Notes under the pieces: generated by a model
What the model was told of the DNA's origin: nothing
Databases searched by the model: none
What the model saw: only the letters and a program-made list of their open reading frames with translations
Shown here: piece after piece, positions 18,763 through 28,368 of the stretch
Layout of the letters: every line of letters begins with the position of its first letter
Numbering within the stretch: position 1 is the first letter of the stretch
Assembly (NCBI RefSeq): GCF_900476375.1
Contig: NZ_UPPP01000065.1
Span: forward strand, 1-64,000
Reading direction: 5' to 3'
Origin: Allolucifera butyrica
Lineage (GTDB): Bacteria; Bacillota; Negativicutes; Sporomusales; UPPP01
Length of the DNA stretch: 64,000 nucleotides
Program-made: the position numbers and the translations under genes

Positions 18763-20130
18763 TTACTTTCTATGCTTGCCGACCCATCCTTCAATGTTGG
18801 CCTGGCGTGCCCGCGCAACGCCCAGGGCGTCCGGCGGCACATCTTTGGTGATGGTGGAACCTGCGGCTACATAAGCGCCGCACCCTACAGTCACCGGCGC
18901 AACCAGATTGGTATTACAGCCAATGAAAGAATGATCTTCAATTGTTGTCCGGTGTTTATGCTTGCCGTCGTAATTTACAGTAATGGTGCCTGACCCGATA
19001 TTCACTCCGGCTCCCATGTCGGTATCGCCAATATAGCTGAGATGGGGAACTTTGCTGCCCGCTCCGACATGGGAATTCTTGATTTCCACAAAATTACCCA
19101 CCTTAACGCCGCGGGATAACACTGTATCCGGTCTGAGATGCACGTAAGGACCAACGGTCACATTATCTTCTATTGAACATTGATGAGTATACGAAAAATG
19201 AAGTGTGACGTTATTGCCGACGAGGGTATCCTGCAGCCGGCTATTAGGACCGATCGTACAGCCGGAACCAATCTTCGTCGCTCCTTCCAGCCAGGTAAAA
19301 GGATAAATGACCGTATCCGGCGCAATTATTACCTGTTCATCAACAAAGGTAGAGTCCGGGTCCATAATGGTTACACCGCTGTCCATCAGTTCCTCCAGCT
19401 TACGCCGTCGCAGAAGTTTTTCCGCCTCCGCCAGCTGCAACCGGGAATTGATCCCCATGGTTTCCCGGTAATCGGCCGCTTCCATAGCCCAGACTCTGGC
19501 GCCCTGGGTTACTAAAATGCTAATGACATCGGTTAGATAATATTCGCCTTGTTTGTTATTACAGGTAATGCCCGACAGGGCATCAAACAGCGGGGCCCGC
19601 TCAAAACAGTAAATCCCGGTATTGATTTCGTTGACGGCCAGTTCGCCGGGACCGGCGTCTTTTTGTTCAACAATCTTTTTCACCTGCCCGCCGGCGTCCC
19701 GGATCACCCGCCCATATCCGGTCGGATCGGGCATCCGCGCCGTCAATACGGTGGCAACTGCCTGCGCCTCACGATGAGCGGCCAGAAGGTCTGCCAGCAG
19801 ATCCCCCCGTAAAAGAGGAGTATCCCCGCACAGTACCATCACCGTACCCTCAAAATCGGCCAGTTTCGTTTCAGTTTGTATAACGGCGTGACCTGTTCCC
19901 AACTGTTCCGTTTGTACAACAAATTCCGCCCGGCCGTCCAACGCTTCCGCCACACTTTCCGCGCCAAAACCGATAATCACAAGATTCCTGCCGGCACCAG
20001 CCTTTTTTGCCGCCTCCAGCACATGCTGCACCATCGGTTTGCCGCCTACGGTATGCAGCACTTTGGGTAACGCCGACTTCATGCGGGTGCCCTTTCCCGC
20101 CGCCAGAATTACCGCTGCCATATCAGACAT
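18763..20130 (-). CDS. glmU: Bifunctional N-acetylglucosamine-1-phosphate uridyltransferase / glucosamine-1-phosphate acetyltransferase
   Basis: Carries out the last two steps to UDP-GlcNAc, the precursor of peptidoglycan. The 455-residue protein has an N-terminal nucleotidyltransferase domain with AVILAAGKGTRMKSALPK, and, from about residue 250, a left-handed beta-helix of hexapeptide repeats with the acetyltransferase site (HLSYIGD, NYDGKHKHRT). The ATG follows AAGGAGG. In B. subtilis spoVG lies between purR and glmU; here that place is taken by ilvA and a 300-bp spacer. Confidence 0.98.
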   Translation of the reverse strand: MSDMAAVILAAGKGTRMKSALPKVLHTVGGKPMVQHVLEAAKKAGAGRNLVIIGFGAESVAEALDGRAEFVVQTEQLGTGHAVIQTETKLADFEGTVMVLCGDTPLLRGDLLADLLAAHREAQAVATVLTARMPDPTGYGRVIRDAGGQVKKIVEQKDAGPGELAVNEINTGIYCFERAPLFDALSGITCNNKQGEYYLTDVISILVTQGARVWAMEAADYRETMGINSRLQLAEAEKLLRRRKLEELMDSGVTIMDPDSTFVDEQVIIAPDTVIYPFTWLEGATKIGSGCTIGPNSRLQDTLVGNNVTLHFSYTHQCSIEDNVTVGPYVHLRPDTVLSRGVKVGNFVEIKNSHVGAGSKVPHLSYIGDTDMGAGVNIGSGTITVNYDGKHKHRTTIEDHSFIGCNTNLVAPVTVGCGAYVAAGSTITKDVPPDALGVARARQANIEGWVGKHRK

Positions 20131-20431
20131 TTCCGTTCCTCCTTGTTGGGGTAGACTTTAGCATATCATGCTTTAATCCGTCTCCCGCCATGGTAACTAG
20201 TTTGACTCATTTATACAAAAGCCTTTATTCTCTTCGACATAATCGGCTATATTCCTTTTGAGTGAAAAATGCAAATTTCATAAAATTGCTGCGGCAAATA
20301 AGGAAAAAGCCATTCCTAACTAGGCCAGCGGGTTTCCGGACGGCGTCCGAACCGGCTATGCAAGTTTGAACAGCTTTCTTGAGCCCGCTTAAAAGCAGTA
20401 GCTACCTCTTTTTCAGCAGTCTCTTCTTGCT
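20131..20431. other. Spacer between ilvA and glmU: no gene seen
   Basis: No minus-strand reading frame of spoVG size is present, although spoVG often precedes glmU. It contains an imperfect hairpin (TTCCGGAC-GGC-GTCCGAA, about 20332-20350) that may terminate ilvA, and the glmU ribosome-binding site. A clear promoter for glmU-prs was not found, though one is expected here. Confidence 0.5.
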
Positions 20432-21640
20432 TTATAACACTTCTACCACATATCCTTCCCGCCTCAGGCCGGATAAGATCTCTTCCGTATGTAAGGCATC
20501 CCTGGTTTCCAGACCGATTTCAATGACGGCCTGCCCCAGCGGTACGGCCCGTTCCACCCGGTCGTGATATACATGAATCACATTGGCCTGCAGCCTGGCA
20601 ATGATGGACAGCACCCGCTGCAACGCTCCCGGCCTGTCAACCACCAGCGTGGATATCCGTACACGCCGTCCGGCTTTCACCAGACCACGCTCAATAATCC
20701 GGGAAATAAAATTCACATCAATATTACCGCCGGAAATAACGCTAACGATTTTCCCTTTTGCAGGAATCTTATTATGTAAAATAGCAGCAAGAGAAACGGC
20801 TCCGGCCCCTTCAGCCAGCATTTTGGCCCGTTCCAGCAGCATCAGAATGGTACCTGCCGTGGCTTCGTCATCCACAACCACCATATCATCAACATATTTA
20901 TCAATAATGGCAAAGGTTAAATTTCCCGGTTCTTTTACGGCAATTCCGTCGGCCATAGTCACTGCATCCGGTGTTGTTTTCAATTCATGGGCCCGCTTGG
21001 ACATATAGATAGCCGGCGCTCCCTTGGCCTGTACTCCATAGATCTTGACATGGGGAGCCATTTCCTTGACCGCCATGGAAATTCCAGCCAGAAGACCACC
21101 GCCGCCGGCCGGAGCGACAATGGCCGAAACATCGGTGAGATCCTCCAGTATTTCCAGTCCGATCGTTCCCTGTCCGGCAATTACTGCCCGGTCATTAAAG
21201 GCATGCACCACGGTTTGACCGGTTTGCGCCTGAATTTCTTCCACTTTCCGGAATGCTTCGTCGTAGACGCTGCCACTTAACACCACTTCGGCCCCATAGC
21301 CTCTGGTCGCCATGATTTTGGCCAGTGGGGCAACTTCCGGCATGACGATGGTGGCCTTAATGCCCGCCGCTCTCGCAGCATAAGCAACTCCCTGGGCATG
21401 ATTGCCGGCGGAGGCGGCAATTACGCCTTTTTCCTTTTCCGCATCGCTAAGGGTCTGGATTTTATTATATGCGCCCCGTATTTTAAACGAACCCGTCTTC
21501 TGCAAATTCTCCAGTTTAAGATACACTTCGGAACCAGTCATCGAACTAAATGTCTGACTGAGGTCAAGAGGGGTGTGGTGAATCACGCCCCGTAAAATGG
21601 AATAGGCCTGTTCAATGTCTTCCAATCGTAACCCTTGCAT
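20432..21640 (-). CDS. ilvA: Threonine ammonia-lyase with ACT domain
   Basis: PLP-dependent deamination of threonine to 2-oxobutanoate, the first step toward isoleucine or a catabolic route. The 402-residue protein has the Schiff-base lysine in TGSFKIRGA, the phosphate loop GGGGLLAG, and one C-terminal ACT domain from about residue 325. This single-ACT form (about 400 residues) is the type seen in many Firmicutes, shorter than E. coli IlvA. The ATG at 21640 follows AAGGAGG. It is 32 nt after purR, an unusual partner, so the two are probably co-transcribed. Confidence 0.93.
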   Translation of the reverse strand: MQGLRLEDIEQAYSILRGVIHHTPLDLSQTFSSMTGSEVYLKLENLQKTGSFKIRGAYNKIQTLSDAEKEKGVIAASAGNHAQGVAYAARAAGIKATIVMPEVAPLAKIMATRGYGAEVVLSGSVYDEAFRKVEEIQAQTGQTVVHAFNDRAVIAGQGTIGLEILEDLTDVSAIVAPAGGGGLLAGISMAVKEMAPHVKIYGVQAKGAPAIYMSKRAHELKTTPDAVTMADGIAVKEPGNLTFAIIDKYVDDMVVVDDEATAGTILMLLERAKMLAEGAGAVSLAAILHNKIPAKGKIVSVISGGNIDVNFISRIIERGLVKAGRRVRISTLVVDRPGALQRVLSIIARLQANVIHVYHDRVERAVPLGQAVIEIGLETRDALHTEEILSGLRREGYVVEVL

Positions 21641-21672
21641 GACCCTGCCTCCTTGCAATCGCTTCCGCCGGT

Positions 21673-22488
21673 TCAGTCGGTAAACGCCGGCCGGATATCT
21701 ATTGTCTTAGTATGCTCTTCCATGTCATGTAAAATAAGCAAGGCCAAATAATCTTCCACCAGTTTTTTCTGCGGTTCCGCGGTAGCAACTAATACGCCGG
21801 TCCCTACGACATCCGCTCCCACCTCGCCGGCCAGGTCGATCATTCCCCGGGCCGTACCGCCCGCCTTCATAAAGTCATCAATGATCAGTACTTTGCTACC
21901 GGGACGGATAGCCCGCTTCGGCAGCGACATAGTCTGAATCCGTTTGGATGAACCGGTTACATAATTGATACTGACCGTAGACCCTTCAGTCACCTTGGCA
22001 TCCCGTCGCACCATAACCAGCGGCAGGTTAAAGGCCCGGGCCGTCATAAAAGCCAGGGGAATTCCCTTAGTTTCTACGGTCATAATATAATCGGGTGATT
22101 TCCGGTGAAATTTGGTCATAAATATTTCTCCTACCTGGACCATCAGCGAAGAGGTAAATAAAATATCCAGCATATACAAAAAACCGCCGGGAATCATGCG
22201 GTCGGGAGTTGCCAGCTTCGTCGCCAACTCCGTCAGCAACCGGTTGGTCCCGTCACCGCTGCGATACGGTAAAAAACGCACGCCGCCCGCCGCACCGGCT
22301 ACCGTTTCCAATGTTCCAAAACCGCACCGGCCGAGCCCGTCCCGGATTGTTACCATATCCTCACTCAGAGTGGACTTCGCCGTTCCGAACATATCACTGA
22401 ACTGAGTAAGGGAAAACAAGTGGCAGGGATTATCCACCAACAGTTTCGTCAAGGCCACGACCCGCTCCATTCTCCGTACTTTCTCCAT
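21673..22488 (-). CDS. purR: Purine operon repressor, Bacillus PurR type
   Basis: A 271-residue PRPP-responsive repressor of purine genes. The N-terminal ~75 residues form a winged-helix domain (LFSLTQFSDMFGTAKSTLSED); the rest is a phosphoribosyltransferase-like domain with the PRPP motif VLIIDDFMKAGGTA. This is the Gram-positive PurR, unrelated to the LacI-type E. coli protein. The ATG at 22488 follows GAGGATTAGG; an internal ATG at 22470 is possible. It occupies the standard place downstream of ispE. Confidence 0.95.
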   Translation of the reverse strand: MEKVRRMERVVALTKLLVDNPCHLFSLTQFSDMFGTAKSTLSEDMVTIRDGLGRCGFGTLETVAGAAGGVRFLPYRSGDGTNRLLTELATKLATPDRMIPGGFLYMLDILFTSSLMVQVGEIFMTKFHRKSPDYIMTVETKGIPLAFMTARAFNLPLVMVRRDAKVTEGSTVSINYVTGSSKRIQTMSLPKRAIRPGSKVLIIDDFMKAGGTARGMIDLAGEVGADVVGTGVLVATAEPQKKLVEDYLALLILHDMEEHTKTIDIRPAFTD

Positions 22489-22604
22489 AACCTAATCCTC
22501 CATTGTCAGGATAACAACGAACATTACCACTGATAAAAATATTTTTGTTCAGATTCTCTATAGACCTGACAATTCCTGCTCCCCGTTAAAAAAATATTGT
22601 AAGA

Positions 22605-22648
22605 AAAACCCGAAGGGTTTTCAAATGGAAGGAAAGTATTTTACTTTT
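22605..22648. repeat. Hairpin plus 21-nt element, copy 2
   Basis: On the plus strand, hairpin AAAACCC-GAA-GGGTTTT is followed after six bases by GAAGGAAAGTATTTTACTTT plus T, identical to the copy at 9473-9493 on the other strand. On the minus strand the hairpin resembles a terminator with a UUCG-like loop. It lies 117 nt before the purR start. Confidence 0.6.
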
Positions 22649-22715
22649 CGGCTTTCTTAAAAAGAATGTGTTATTTGGAAACAATCTGAAAAGTTATACT
22701 TTCTGTTACTGTAAA

Positions 22716-22743
22716 AAAAGACACAGAATGCTCTGTGTCTTTT
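22716..22743 (-). terminator. Intrinsic terminator after the nucleotidyltransferase gene
   Basis: Perfect 12-bp stem AAAAGACACAGA with its complement, 4-nt loop, T-run on the minus strand. It overlaps the stop codon of the upstream gene, so purR must have its own promoter in 22489-22715. Confidence 0.85.
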
Positions 22744-23500
22744 ATACCGGCGCTTTAACGGCGGTGCGTACCATTTCCAGATCGCTTGGTTTATCCACAT
22801 CAATGCCCAGTTCCGGATAATGGGATTGAATCACAGCCCCCCTGATATGCAATAATTCGGAAACCCGCCTTTCCACCTCTCTAAGCCGCAGTGTCCCCGC
22901 CAAAAAACGAAAAACGAACGTCCAGCCCAACATCTGGCATAATTTAAACGGACGTTTGCGATTATCAATAATTTTCCGGGCCAGGTCCATGCAATGCGGT
23001 ACAATCCGGGGATCCACCAAAAACAAATTGCCCCCTGTATACACCCCTTCTTTCAACCGTACATAGGTACGCTGATTTCCGGGATAATGGCGTTCATTGA
23101 CCTCTTTGGGAACGACCGGATAATATAAATCGGCTGTTCCCCCGGAACACTGGCCGATAAAATCATCAACCGCATCCGCCGTAAGCAAGGGAATATCCGC
23201 CGTAGCCACCAGTACCTTGTCACTATGGCCCAGTGCCTCCATACCCAGCGCGATCGTGTCCATAATGGTTGCGCCGCCTTCGACGATAATGACGGAGGAA
23301 GGAAAACCGCATTGCCCCAGTTCCCGAGCCGGCCCAATCACTAATATCCGTCCGACTTGACGACTTTGCAGCAGCGCATTAACTACAAACGTAACCATTG
23401 GTTTACCGTCAATATCAATTAACGCTTCATAGGACTGTGAAGAAAACCGGCTCAACTGCTTATTATTCTGTCCGCCTGCCAGAATCAGGGCATCATACAT
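22742..23500 (-). CDS. MobA-like nucleotidyltransferase
   Basis: A 252-residue NTP-transferase-fold protein (NTP_transf_3 type) with the N-terminal nucleotide loop DALILAGGQ, the DGKPMV segment, and the acidic metal-binding region VATADIPLLT. Related enzymes transfer a nucleotide to molybdopterin or to a sugar phosphate. No molybdenum-cofactor gene is near, so the acceptor is unknown. The ATG follows AGGAGG. It is probably the last gene of the cheW-ispE-gntR run, ending at a strong terminator. Confidence 0.8.
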   Translation of the reverse strand: MYDALILAGGQNNKQLSRFSSQSYEALIDIDGKPMVTFVVNALLQSRQVGRILVIGPARELGQCGFPSSVIIVEGGATIMDTIALGMEALGHSDKVLVATADIPLLTADAVDDFIGQCSGGTADLYYPVVPKEVNERHYPGNQRTYVRLKEGVYTGGNLFLVDPRIVPHCMDLARKIIDNRKRPFKLCQMLGWTFVFRFLAGTLRLREVERRVSELLHIRGAVIQSHYPELGIDVDKPSDLEMVRTAVKAPV

Positions 23501-23565
23501 AGGTGCGATCCTCCTAAACGATACATAGAAACTATTAATGAGCCGGCGCCGTCCGGTTCCATCCG

Positions 23566-24249
23566 TTAACTCTGGCGACGGGCATTCATATCCATCAGTA
23601 AAGCCTGTTCCGCATTTTCCATATGTTCCCGGGCCACTCGCTGAGCTGCTTCGCCATCACGCTGTGCAATTGCCTCTACCAAGCGGCTGTGCTCCTCCAG
23701 GGTATTTTTCAAGCGGCCGGGAAAGGCCATGGAAATGCTGCGAAAACGTGTAAATTGCTCTCGCAGGTTGTTAATAATTCCTACCAGACGGTCGTTACGG
23801 CAGGCTTGATACAAAATGTCATGAAACTTACTGTCTGCCTCAACAATCTTATCTACGTCCTCCTGGTCAATATACTCGCCAATTTCCACCAGCAGGCGTT
23901 CCATCTGTTCCAGTTCCTCTTCCGTGATCCGTTCGGCAGCCAGTCCTGCCGCCAGCACGTCCAACGCTGTCCGGATTTCATATACCTCATTGACATCCTT
24001 AATCGATAAATCCGCAACATAGGTACCACGCCTTGGCATCATAACCACAAAGCCTTCCAGTTCCAATTTACGGATGGCTTCCCGGACAGGTGTCCGGCTA
24101 ACGCCCAGTTCCTCTGCCAATTGGATCTCCATGATACGCTCCCCGGGCTTTAAGACCCCGTTGATAATGGCTTCCCGCAGCGTTTCACTGACCACTTCCC
24201 GCAACGGTTTGTAACTGTCCAGTCTAATCGGCAATAATCGCCGCTCCAT
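23566..24249 (-). CDS. GntR-family regulator, FadR subgroup (FCD domain)
   Basis: A 227-residue DNA-binding protein. The winged helix-turn-helix (about residues 12-75) has LREAIINGVLKPGERIMEIQLAEELGVSRTPVREAI-type sequence, and the C-terminal helical FCD domain has metal-binding positions (RTALDVLAA, DSKFHDIL, EEHSRLVEAI, EHMENAE). FCD ligands are usually organic acids. The ATG at 24249 follows GGGAGGGAG and overlaps the 3' end of ispE by 26 nt. Its target is not evident; genes like this follow ispE in several Firmicutes. Confidence 0.88.
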   Translation of the reverse strand: MERRLLPIRLDSYKPLREVVSETLREAIINGVLKPGERIMEIQLAEELGVSRTPVREAIRKLELEGFVVMMPRRGTYVADLSIKDVNEVYEIRTALDVLAAGLAAERITEEELEQMERLLVEIGEYIDQEDVDKIVEADSKFHDILYQACRNDRLVGIINNLREQFTRFRSISMAFPGRLKNTLEEHSRLVEAIAQRDGEAAQRVAREHMENAEQALLMDMNARRQS

Positions 24250-25117
24250 TTTCTCCCTCCCCATCTGCTACACTGCGCGCTATCATAATCCGCGTTCCCT
24301 GGTCATCCTGCAGCCGGGCGGCAATACGCCCGGCTTCCTCCCGGCAGCGGACCAAACCAAACACCGTTGGTCCGCTGCCCGACATCAGGCAATGCCCGGC
24401 TCCACAATGCAGCAATCTTGTTTTTAGTTCATTAACGGCCGGATAAGCCGGAATCGTTACACTTTCCAGCACATTGGAAAATCGCGCCGCCACTCCCTGC
24501 AAATCCTTTTCCGTCAATGCCGCCCGCATTCCCGCCAGGTCCGGATGCTCCTTCACCGCCTCTGCCCGGTATTGCCGGTAAACCCAGGCGGTAGACACTT
24601 CCACAGGCGGCTTGGCAAGCACAAAATAGCAGAAAGGCAAGTCGGGCAGGGGGGATACCACTTCCCCCCGCCCGGTAGCCAACATGGTTCCGCCGTGAAG
24701 ACAAAAAGGTACATCCGAGCCAAGGGAAGCCGCCAGCCTCTCCAGTTCGGACGAGCTCCGGCGTAAATTCCATAAGGTGTTCAGTCCTTTCAGCACTGCT
24801 GCTGCATCCGTACTGCCGCCGGCCAAACCCGCTGCCAGCGGTATGTGTTTTTCGAGAGCAATATGAACCCCCTGCCGGACATTGTAAGTATCGGCCAGCA
24901 GCTTAGCGGCCCGGTAAGCCAGATTATCCTCTCCGTCACTTAATCCGGAAACATCCACGGACAGCGTGATTCCGCTTCCCCTCGGGGTAAGACGGACAAT
25001 ATCGGCCAAATCAATGGATTGCATGATCATAGCCACTTCATGATATCCGTCGTCGCGCTTGCCCAGAATGTCCAATGCCAGATTAATCTTAGCATATGCC
25101 TTTAGAATCAGAGACAT
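24224..25117 (-). CDS. ispE: 4-diphosphocytidyl-2-C-methyl-D-erythritol kinase
   Basis: ATP-dependent kinase of the MEP isoprenoid pathway. The 297-residue GHMP kinase has the N-terminal AYAKINLALDILGKRDDGYHE, the ATP loop PLAAGLAGGSTDAAA and the C-terminal LMSGSGPTVFG. It starts 4 nt after the CheW-like gene stop and overlaps the regulator gene downstream, so cheW-ispE-gntR are likely translated from one message. This is the B. subtilis ispE-purR neighbourhood with two genes inserted. Confidence 0.97.
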   Translation of the reverse strand: MSLILKAYAKINLALDILGKRDDGYHEVAMIMQSIDLADIVRLTPRGSGITLSVDVSGLSDGEDNLAYRAAKLLADTYNVRQGVHIALEKHIPLAAGLAGGSTDAAAVLKGLNTLWNLRRSSSELERLAASLGSDVPFCLHGGTMLATGRGEVVSPLPDLPFCYFVLAKPPVEVSTAWVYRQYRAEAVKEHPDLAGMRAALTEKDLQGVAARFSNVLESVTIPAYPAVNELKTRLLHCGAGHCLMSGSGPTVFGLVRCREEAGRIAARLQDDQGTRIMIARSVADGEGENGAAIIAD

Positions 25118-25121
25118 GATA

Positions 25122-25592
25122 TCAGACTTTCATTTCCCGCAGGGCGATTGCTTCCTGCGTCGTTAAAATTTTATCAATGTCCAATAAAATAACCAGCCGT
25201 CCCTCAACCTTACCCACGCCATGAATATACTGGCTGTCCAGCACAAACGTTGGCGGGGGCGGTTCTACGGCATCGGCGGCAAGACGGATTACCTCGGTCA
25301 CAGCGTCCACCGTAATGCCGACGGTCTGGCCGTTGACTTCCACGATGATAATTCTTGTATCATCACTATGTTCCAGCATCGGCAGCTGGAAGCGTTTGCG
25401 GAGGTCGATAACCGGAATAATCCGCCCGCGCAAATTAATAATTCCCTCAACAAACGACGGAGTCTGCGGCAATTTTGTTATTGGAACCAAGCGATTGATT
25501 TCCTGTACTTTAGTAATCGGTAAGCCATATTCTTCCTGGGAAAGACGAAAAATAACCAACTGCAATTCCTGGCCGGTTTGGACGTTTTCCAT
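25122..25592 (-). CDS. CheW-like coupling protein
   Basis: A 156-residue single CheW domain: ELQLVIFRLSQEEYGLPITKVQEI at the start, INLRGRIIPVIDLRKRF in the middle and VILLDIDKIL near the end. CheW normally links chemoreceptors to the CheA kinase. No other chemotaxis gene is in the window, and it is 4 nt upstream of ispE, so its partner is elsewhere or it serves another receptor. The ATG at 25592 follows GGAGG; an ATG seven codons earlier lacks a site. Confidence 0.88.
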   Translation of the reverse strand: MENVQTGQELQLVIFRLSQEEYGLPITKVQEINRLVPITKLPQTPSFVEGIINLRGRIIPVIDLRKRFQLPMLEHSDDTRIIIVEVNGQTVGITVDAVTEVIRLAADAVEPPPPTFVLDSQYIHGVGKVEGRLVILLDIDKILTTQEAIALREMKV

Positions 25593-25703
25593 ATAAGCGC
25601 ACCTCCACATACGATAAAGTTGATGTATAATTCTACATTATGGAAGCTTTCGCCTGCATCCGGCCCGGATTTTTTTCTAATACTTCCCTGCTCTATCCCA
25701 TTT

Positions 25704-28355
25704 TTACAGAATACTGCCGCTGGCCACAATGACTTGGTCCACCGGCTGCGAAGGGAGAGAAACCATTTCTTCCCGTTGCCGGAACTCTTGGATAACCTTC
25801 ATGATCCGGTCATATTTTTCGTAAAATACGATGATCAGATCGCCGGCCTTGGCTGCTTGCAGCGCCGCCAGCACGGCCTGCCCTTCCTCCAGCACAATGT
25901 GCATCTTTTCCGGCGCCATGGAATCCAGTGCCCCCTGCTGCAGCAGGACGGCCACTTCGCCTGGCGCCCGCCCTCTAAGATCGGCGTCTTCCTTAATATA
26001 AATAACGTCAAAACCCTGCCCGGCAATCCGGCCTATATGCAATAGTACGTCATTTCGCCTGTCGCCGGGTGCGCCGATCACACCGACCAGCCGGGAAGCC
26101 CCCATCCTGCCGGCTGTTGCCAGCAGGGCCTGATAGCCGGCCGGATTGTGGCCATAATCCACACAGACCCGGAACTGGCCGAATGTTTCGACGGTCAACC
26201 GTCCCGGATTATGCTCAAAGGTCGACAGTCCTTTGCGGATATATGCCAAAGGGATATTATAGCTATAGCAGGCAGCAGCGGCTATAACAGCGTTTTGCAC
26301 ATTATGGGTGGCAATACCGCCCATGGTTACCGGAATATCGGCCACATGAATAACCGGCCGGGCCAGGCTGCCGCAAGCGGCATAAATAATATGGTCTTTT
26401 ACCAAAAAAGCTTTGCCGCCCGCTCCCAAGTGTCTGCGAACTACAATATTGTCCGGGTAAATACTGCTGAAAACGATCTCGCCCCGCGCCCGGGGAAGCA
26501 GCGAGACAACATAAGGGTCATCCGCATTTAAAATGGCGGCACCTTCCGGCTTCACCGTCTCAATAATCAGGGATTTTAAATAAGAAAGATCCTCCAAATC
26601 TTCAATCCCATCCTGCCCAAAATGATCTTCCGTAATATTGGTAATAATCCCCACATCGCAGGTATCAAATGCCAGCCCGCCCCGTACAATGCCGCCCCGG
26701 GCCACTTCCAACACCGCCGCCTCCACCAGGGGATCGGTCAATACATTACGGGAACTCCGGGGACCGGTGGTATCCCCCCGTTCTACACAATAGCCGTCAA
26801 TATAAATTCCTTCCGTTGTCGCCATGCCTACTTTATAACCGGCCAATTGCCAAATATGGCTGATCATCCGGGTTACCGTTGTTTTGCCGTTAGTACCCGT
26901 AATGGCCGTAATCGGAATCCGTCCGCTTCCGGCGGCGGGAAATAAGTGGTCTACAATAGCACCGGCCACATCCCGCGGTTTGCCGGCATAAGGAAAATGA
27001 TGCATCCGGATACCAGGCGCGGCATTTATTTCAATAATGGCGCCGTTTTCCCGGGAAATGGGGCGGGCAATGTCCTGCGCTACCACATCGATGCCGGCAA
27101 TATCCAGGCCGACGATACGGGCCGCTCTTTCTACCAGCCGGGCATTGTCGGGATGAACAATGTCGGTTACATCCACAGCCGTACCGCCGGTACTTAAATT
27201 AGCGCTTTCCCGTAAATAAACAACTTGTCCCGCTGCCGGCACCGATGCGCCGGTAAATTGCTGCTTGTCCAAAACCATCCTGGCAATGTCGTCTAATTTA
27301 ATTTTAGTCAGCGGCTTTTCATGGTATTCGCCCCGCCTTGGATCTTCATTGACCCGATTCACCAGTTCAGCCACGTTATGAACACCGTCCCCCATGACGT
27401 AGGCCGGAATGCGTTCGGAAGCGGCTACCATTTTATAACCTACAATACACAAGCGGTATTGCCGGCCGGTTATATATTCCTCCACTAATACCCGCCGGTC
27501 ATATTGACTCGCCACCGCAAAGGCCTGCTCTACTTCGGCGGCACTGTTGATTTTCACTGTTACGCCTTTTCCCTGATTACTGCTCAGAGGCTTGACCGCA
27601 ACACAGCCGCCTATCTGCTGCCAAGCCCGGACTGCCTGTGCCGCATCTTCCACCAGCAGGGAAAAAGGTACAGGAATCCCGTTGTTAACCAAAAATTGAT
27701 TGGTCAGATATTTGTCGCAGGCCAAGTCCGCCGCCAACGCCCCGGTTTTGCCGGTAATGGTGGCCCAAATTCTCTGCTGACGGCAGCCATACCCCAGAAC
27801 CAGTAAATTTTCCGCACCGATCCGCGTAACTGGGATATTGCGTTTTACCGCCGCCTCATAAATAGCCTGAGTGCTCGGCCCTAACTGGTACCGTTCCGCT
27901 GCCGCCCGTACCTTGTTCACTGCCTCGCTCAGGCTAAATTCCTGCCGGCCTAATACGGCGAGCAGCAATTTTTCTGTTTCCGCTACGGTTTGCATTGCAG
28001 CTGCCTGCACGCTATAGCCGATAATAACGTCATATACTCCGTCCCGTCCGCTGTGGCGCGTTTTGCCGAAACGGACATCGTAGCCGGCCAGATTCTGTAT
28101 TTCTAAAGCCACATGCTCGAAAATATGCCCCAGGTAGGTTCCTTCGGCCAACCGTTCCACAAAGCCTCCCTCCCTTCCCCGGGAACAACAATGCGTTTGC
28201 AGACCGGGCAGCAATTCCAGCACACGGTCAATAAACCCGTCTATGGCGTTACTGGGTATATTCTCATACTCGCCAATGTCCAGCATTACCCTAAGTACCG
28301 GGCGATAACTGTACACATTAGGCCCCTCCAGTACGCGCACCGACAGAACTTGCAT
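25704..28355 (-). CDS. cphA: Cyanophycin synthetase
   Basis: ATP-dependent polymerisation of aspartate and arginine into cyanophycin, an intracellular nitrogen store. The 883-residue protein has the three expected parts: an N-terminal domain (about 1-160), an ATP-grasp domain (about 165-470; AVKPLSSNQGKGVTV, EINAAPGIRMH), and a Mur-ligase-like domain with P-loop GTNGKTT at about 487-493. Length matches CphA1. The ATG at 28355 follows AAAGGAGG. It lies 13 nt after cphB, forming a make-and-degrade pair. Some Firmicute CphA-like enzymes may use other amino acids, which the sequence does not decide. Confidence 0.92.
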   Translation of the reverse strand: MQVLSVRVLEGPNVYSYRPVLRVMLDIGEYENIPSNAIDGFIDRVLELLPGLQTHCCSRGREGGFVERLAEGTYLGHIFEHVALEIQNLAGYDVRFGKTRHSGRDGVYDVIIGYSVQAAAMQTVAETEKLLLAVLGRQEFSLSEAVNKVRAAAERYQLGPSTQAIYEAAVKRNIPVTRIGAENLLVLGYGCRQQRIWATITGKTGALAADLACDKYLTNQFLVNNGIPVPFSLLVEDAAQAVRAWQQIGGCVAVKPLSSNQGKGVTVKINSAAEVEQAFAVASQYDRRVLVEEYITGRQYRLCIVGYKMVAASERIPAYVMGDGVHNVAELVNRVNEDPRRGEYHEKPLTKIKLDDIARMVLDKQQFTGASVPAAGQVVYLRESANLSTGGTAVDVTDIVHPDNARLVERAARIVGLDIAGIDVVAQDIARPISRENGAIIEINAAPGIRMHHFPYAGKPRDVAGAIVDHLFPAAGSGRIPITAITGTNGKTTVTRMISHIWQLAGYKVGMATTEGIYIDGYCVERGDTTGPRSSRNVLTDPLVEAAVLEVARGGIVRGGLAFDTCDVGIITNITEDHFGQDGIEDLEDLSYLKSLIIETVKPEGAAILNADDPYVVSLLPRARGEIVFSSIYPDNIVVRRHLGAGGKAFLVKDHIIYAACGSLARPVIHVADIPVTMGGIATHNVQNAVIAAAACYSYNIPLAYIRKGLSTFEHNPGRLTVETFGQFRVCVDYGHNPAGYQALLATAGRMGASRLVGVIGAPGDRRNDVLLHIGRIAGQGFDVIYIKEDADLRGRAPGEVAVLLQQGALDSMAPEKMHIVLEEGQAVLAALQAAKAGDLIIVFYEKYDRIMKVIQEFRQREEMVSLPSQPVDQVIVASGSIL

Positions 28356-28368
28356 GAATAAGCCTCCT

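Noticed and set aside
20131..20431. Possible spoVG
   Set aside because: Expected from synteny, but no suitable minus-strand frame exists in the interval.
22603..22660. Possible PurBox pair upstream of purR
   Set aside because: CCGAA and TTCGG motifs are present, but flanks and spacing do not fit the consensus, and one lies in a hairpin.
25660..25682. Possible terminator hairpin ATCCGG/CCGGAT with T-run
   Set aside because: The loop would be only two bases and the T-run is on the strand without a gene to terminate.
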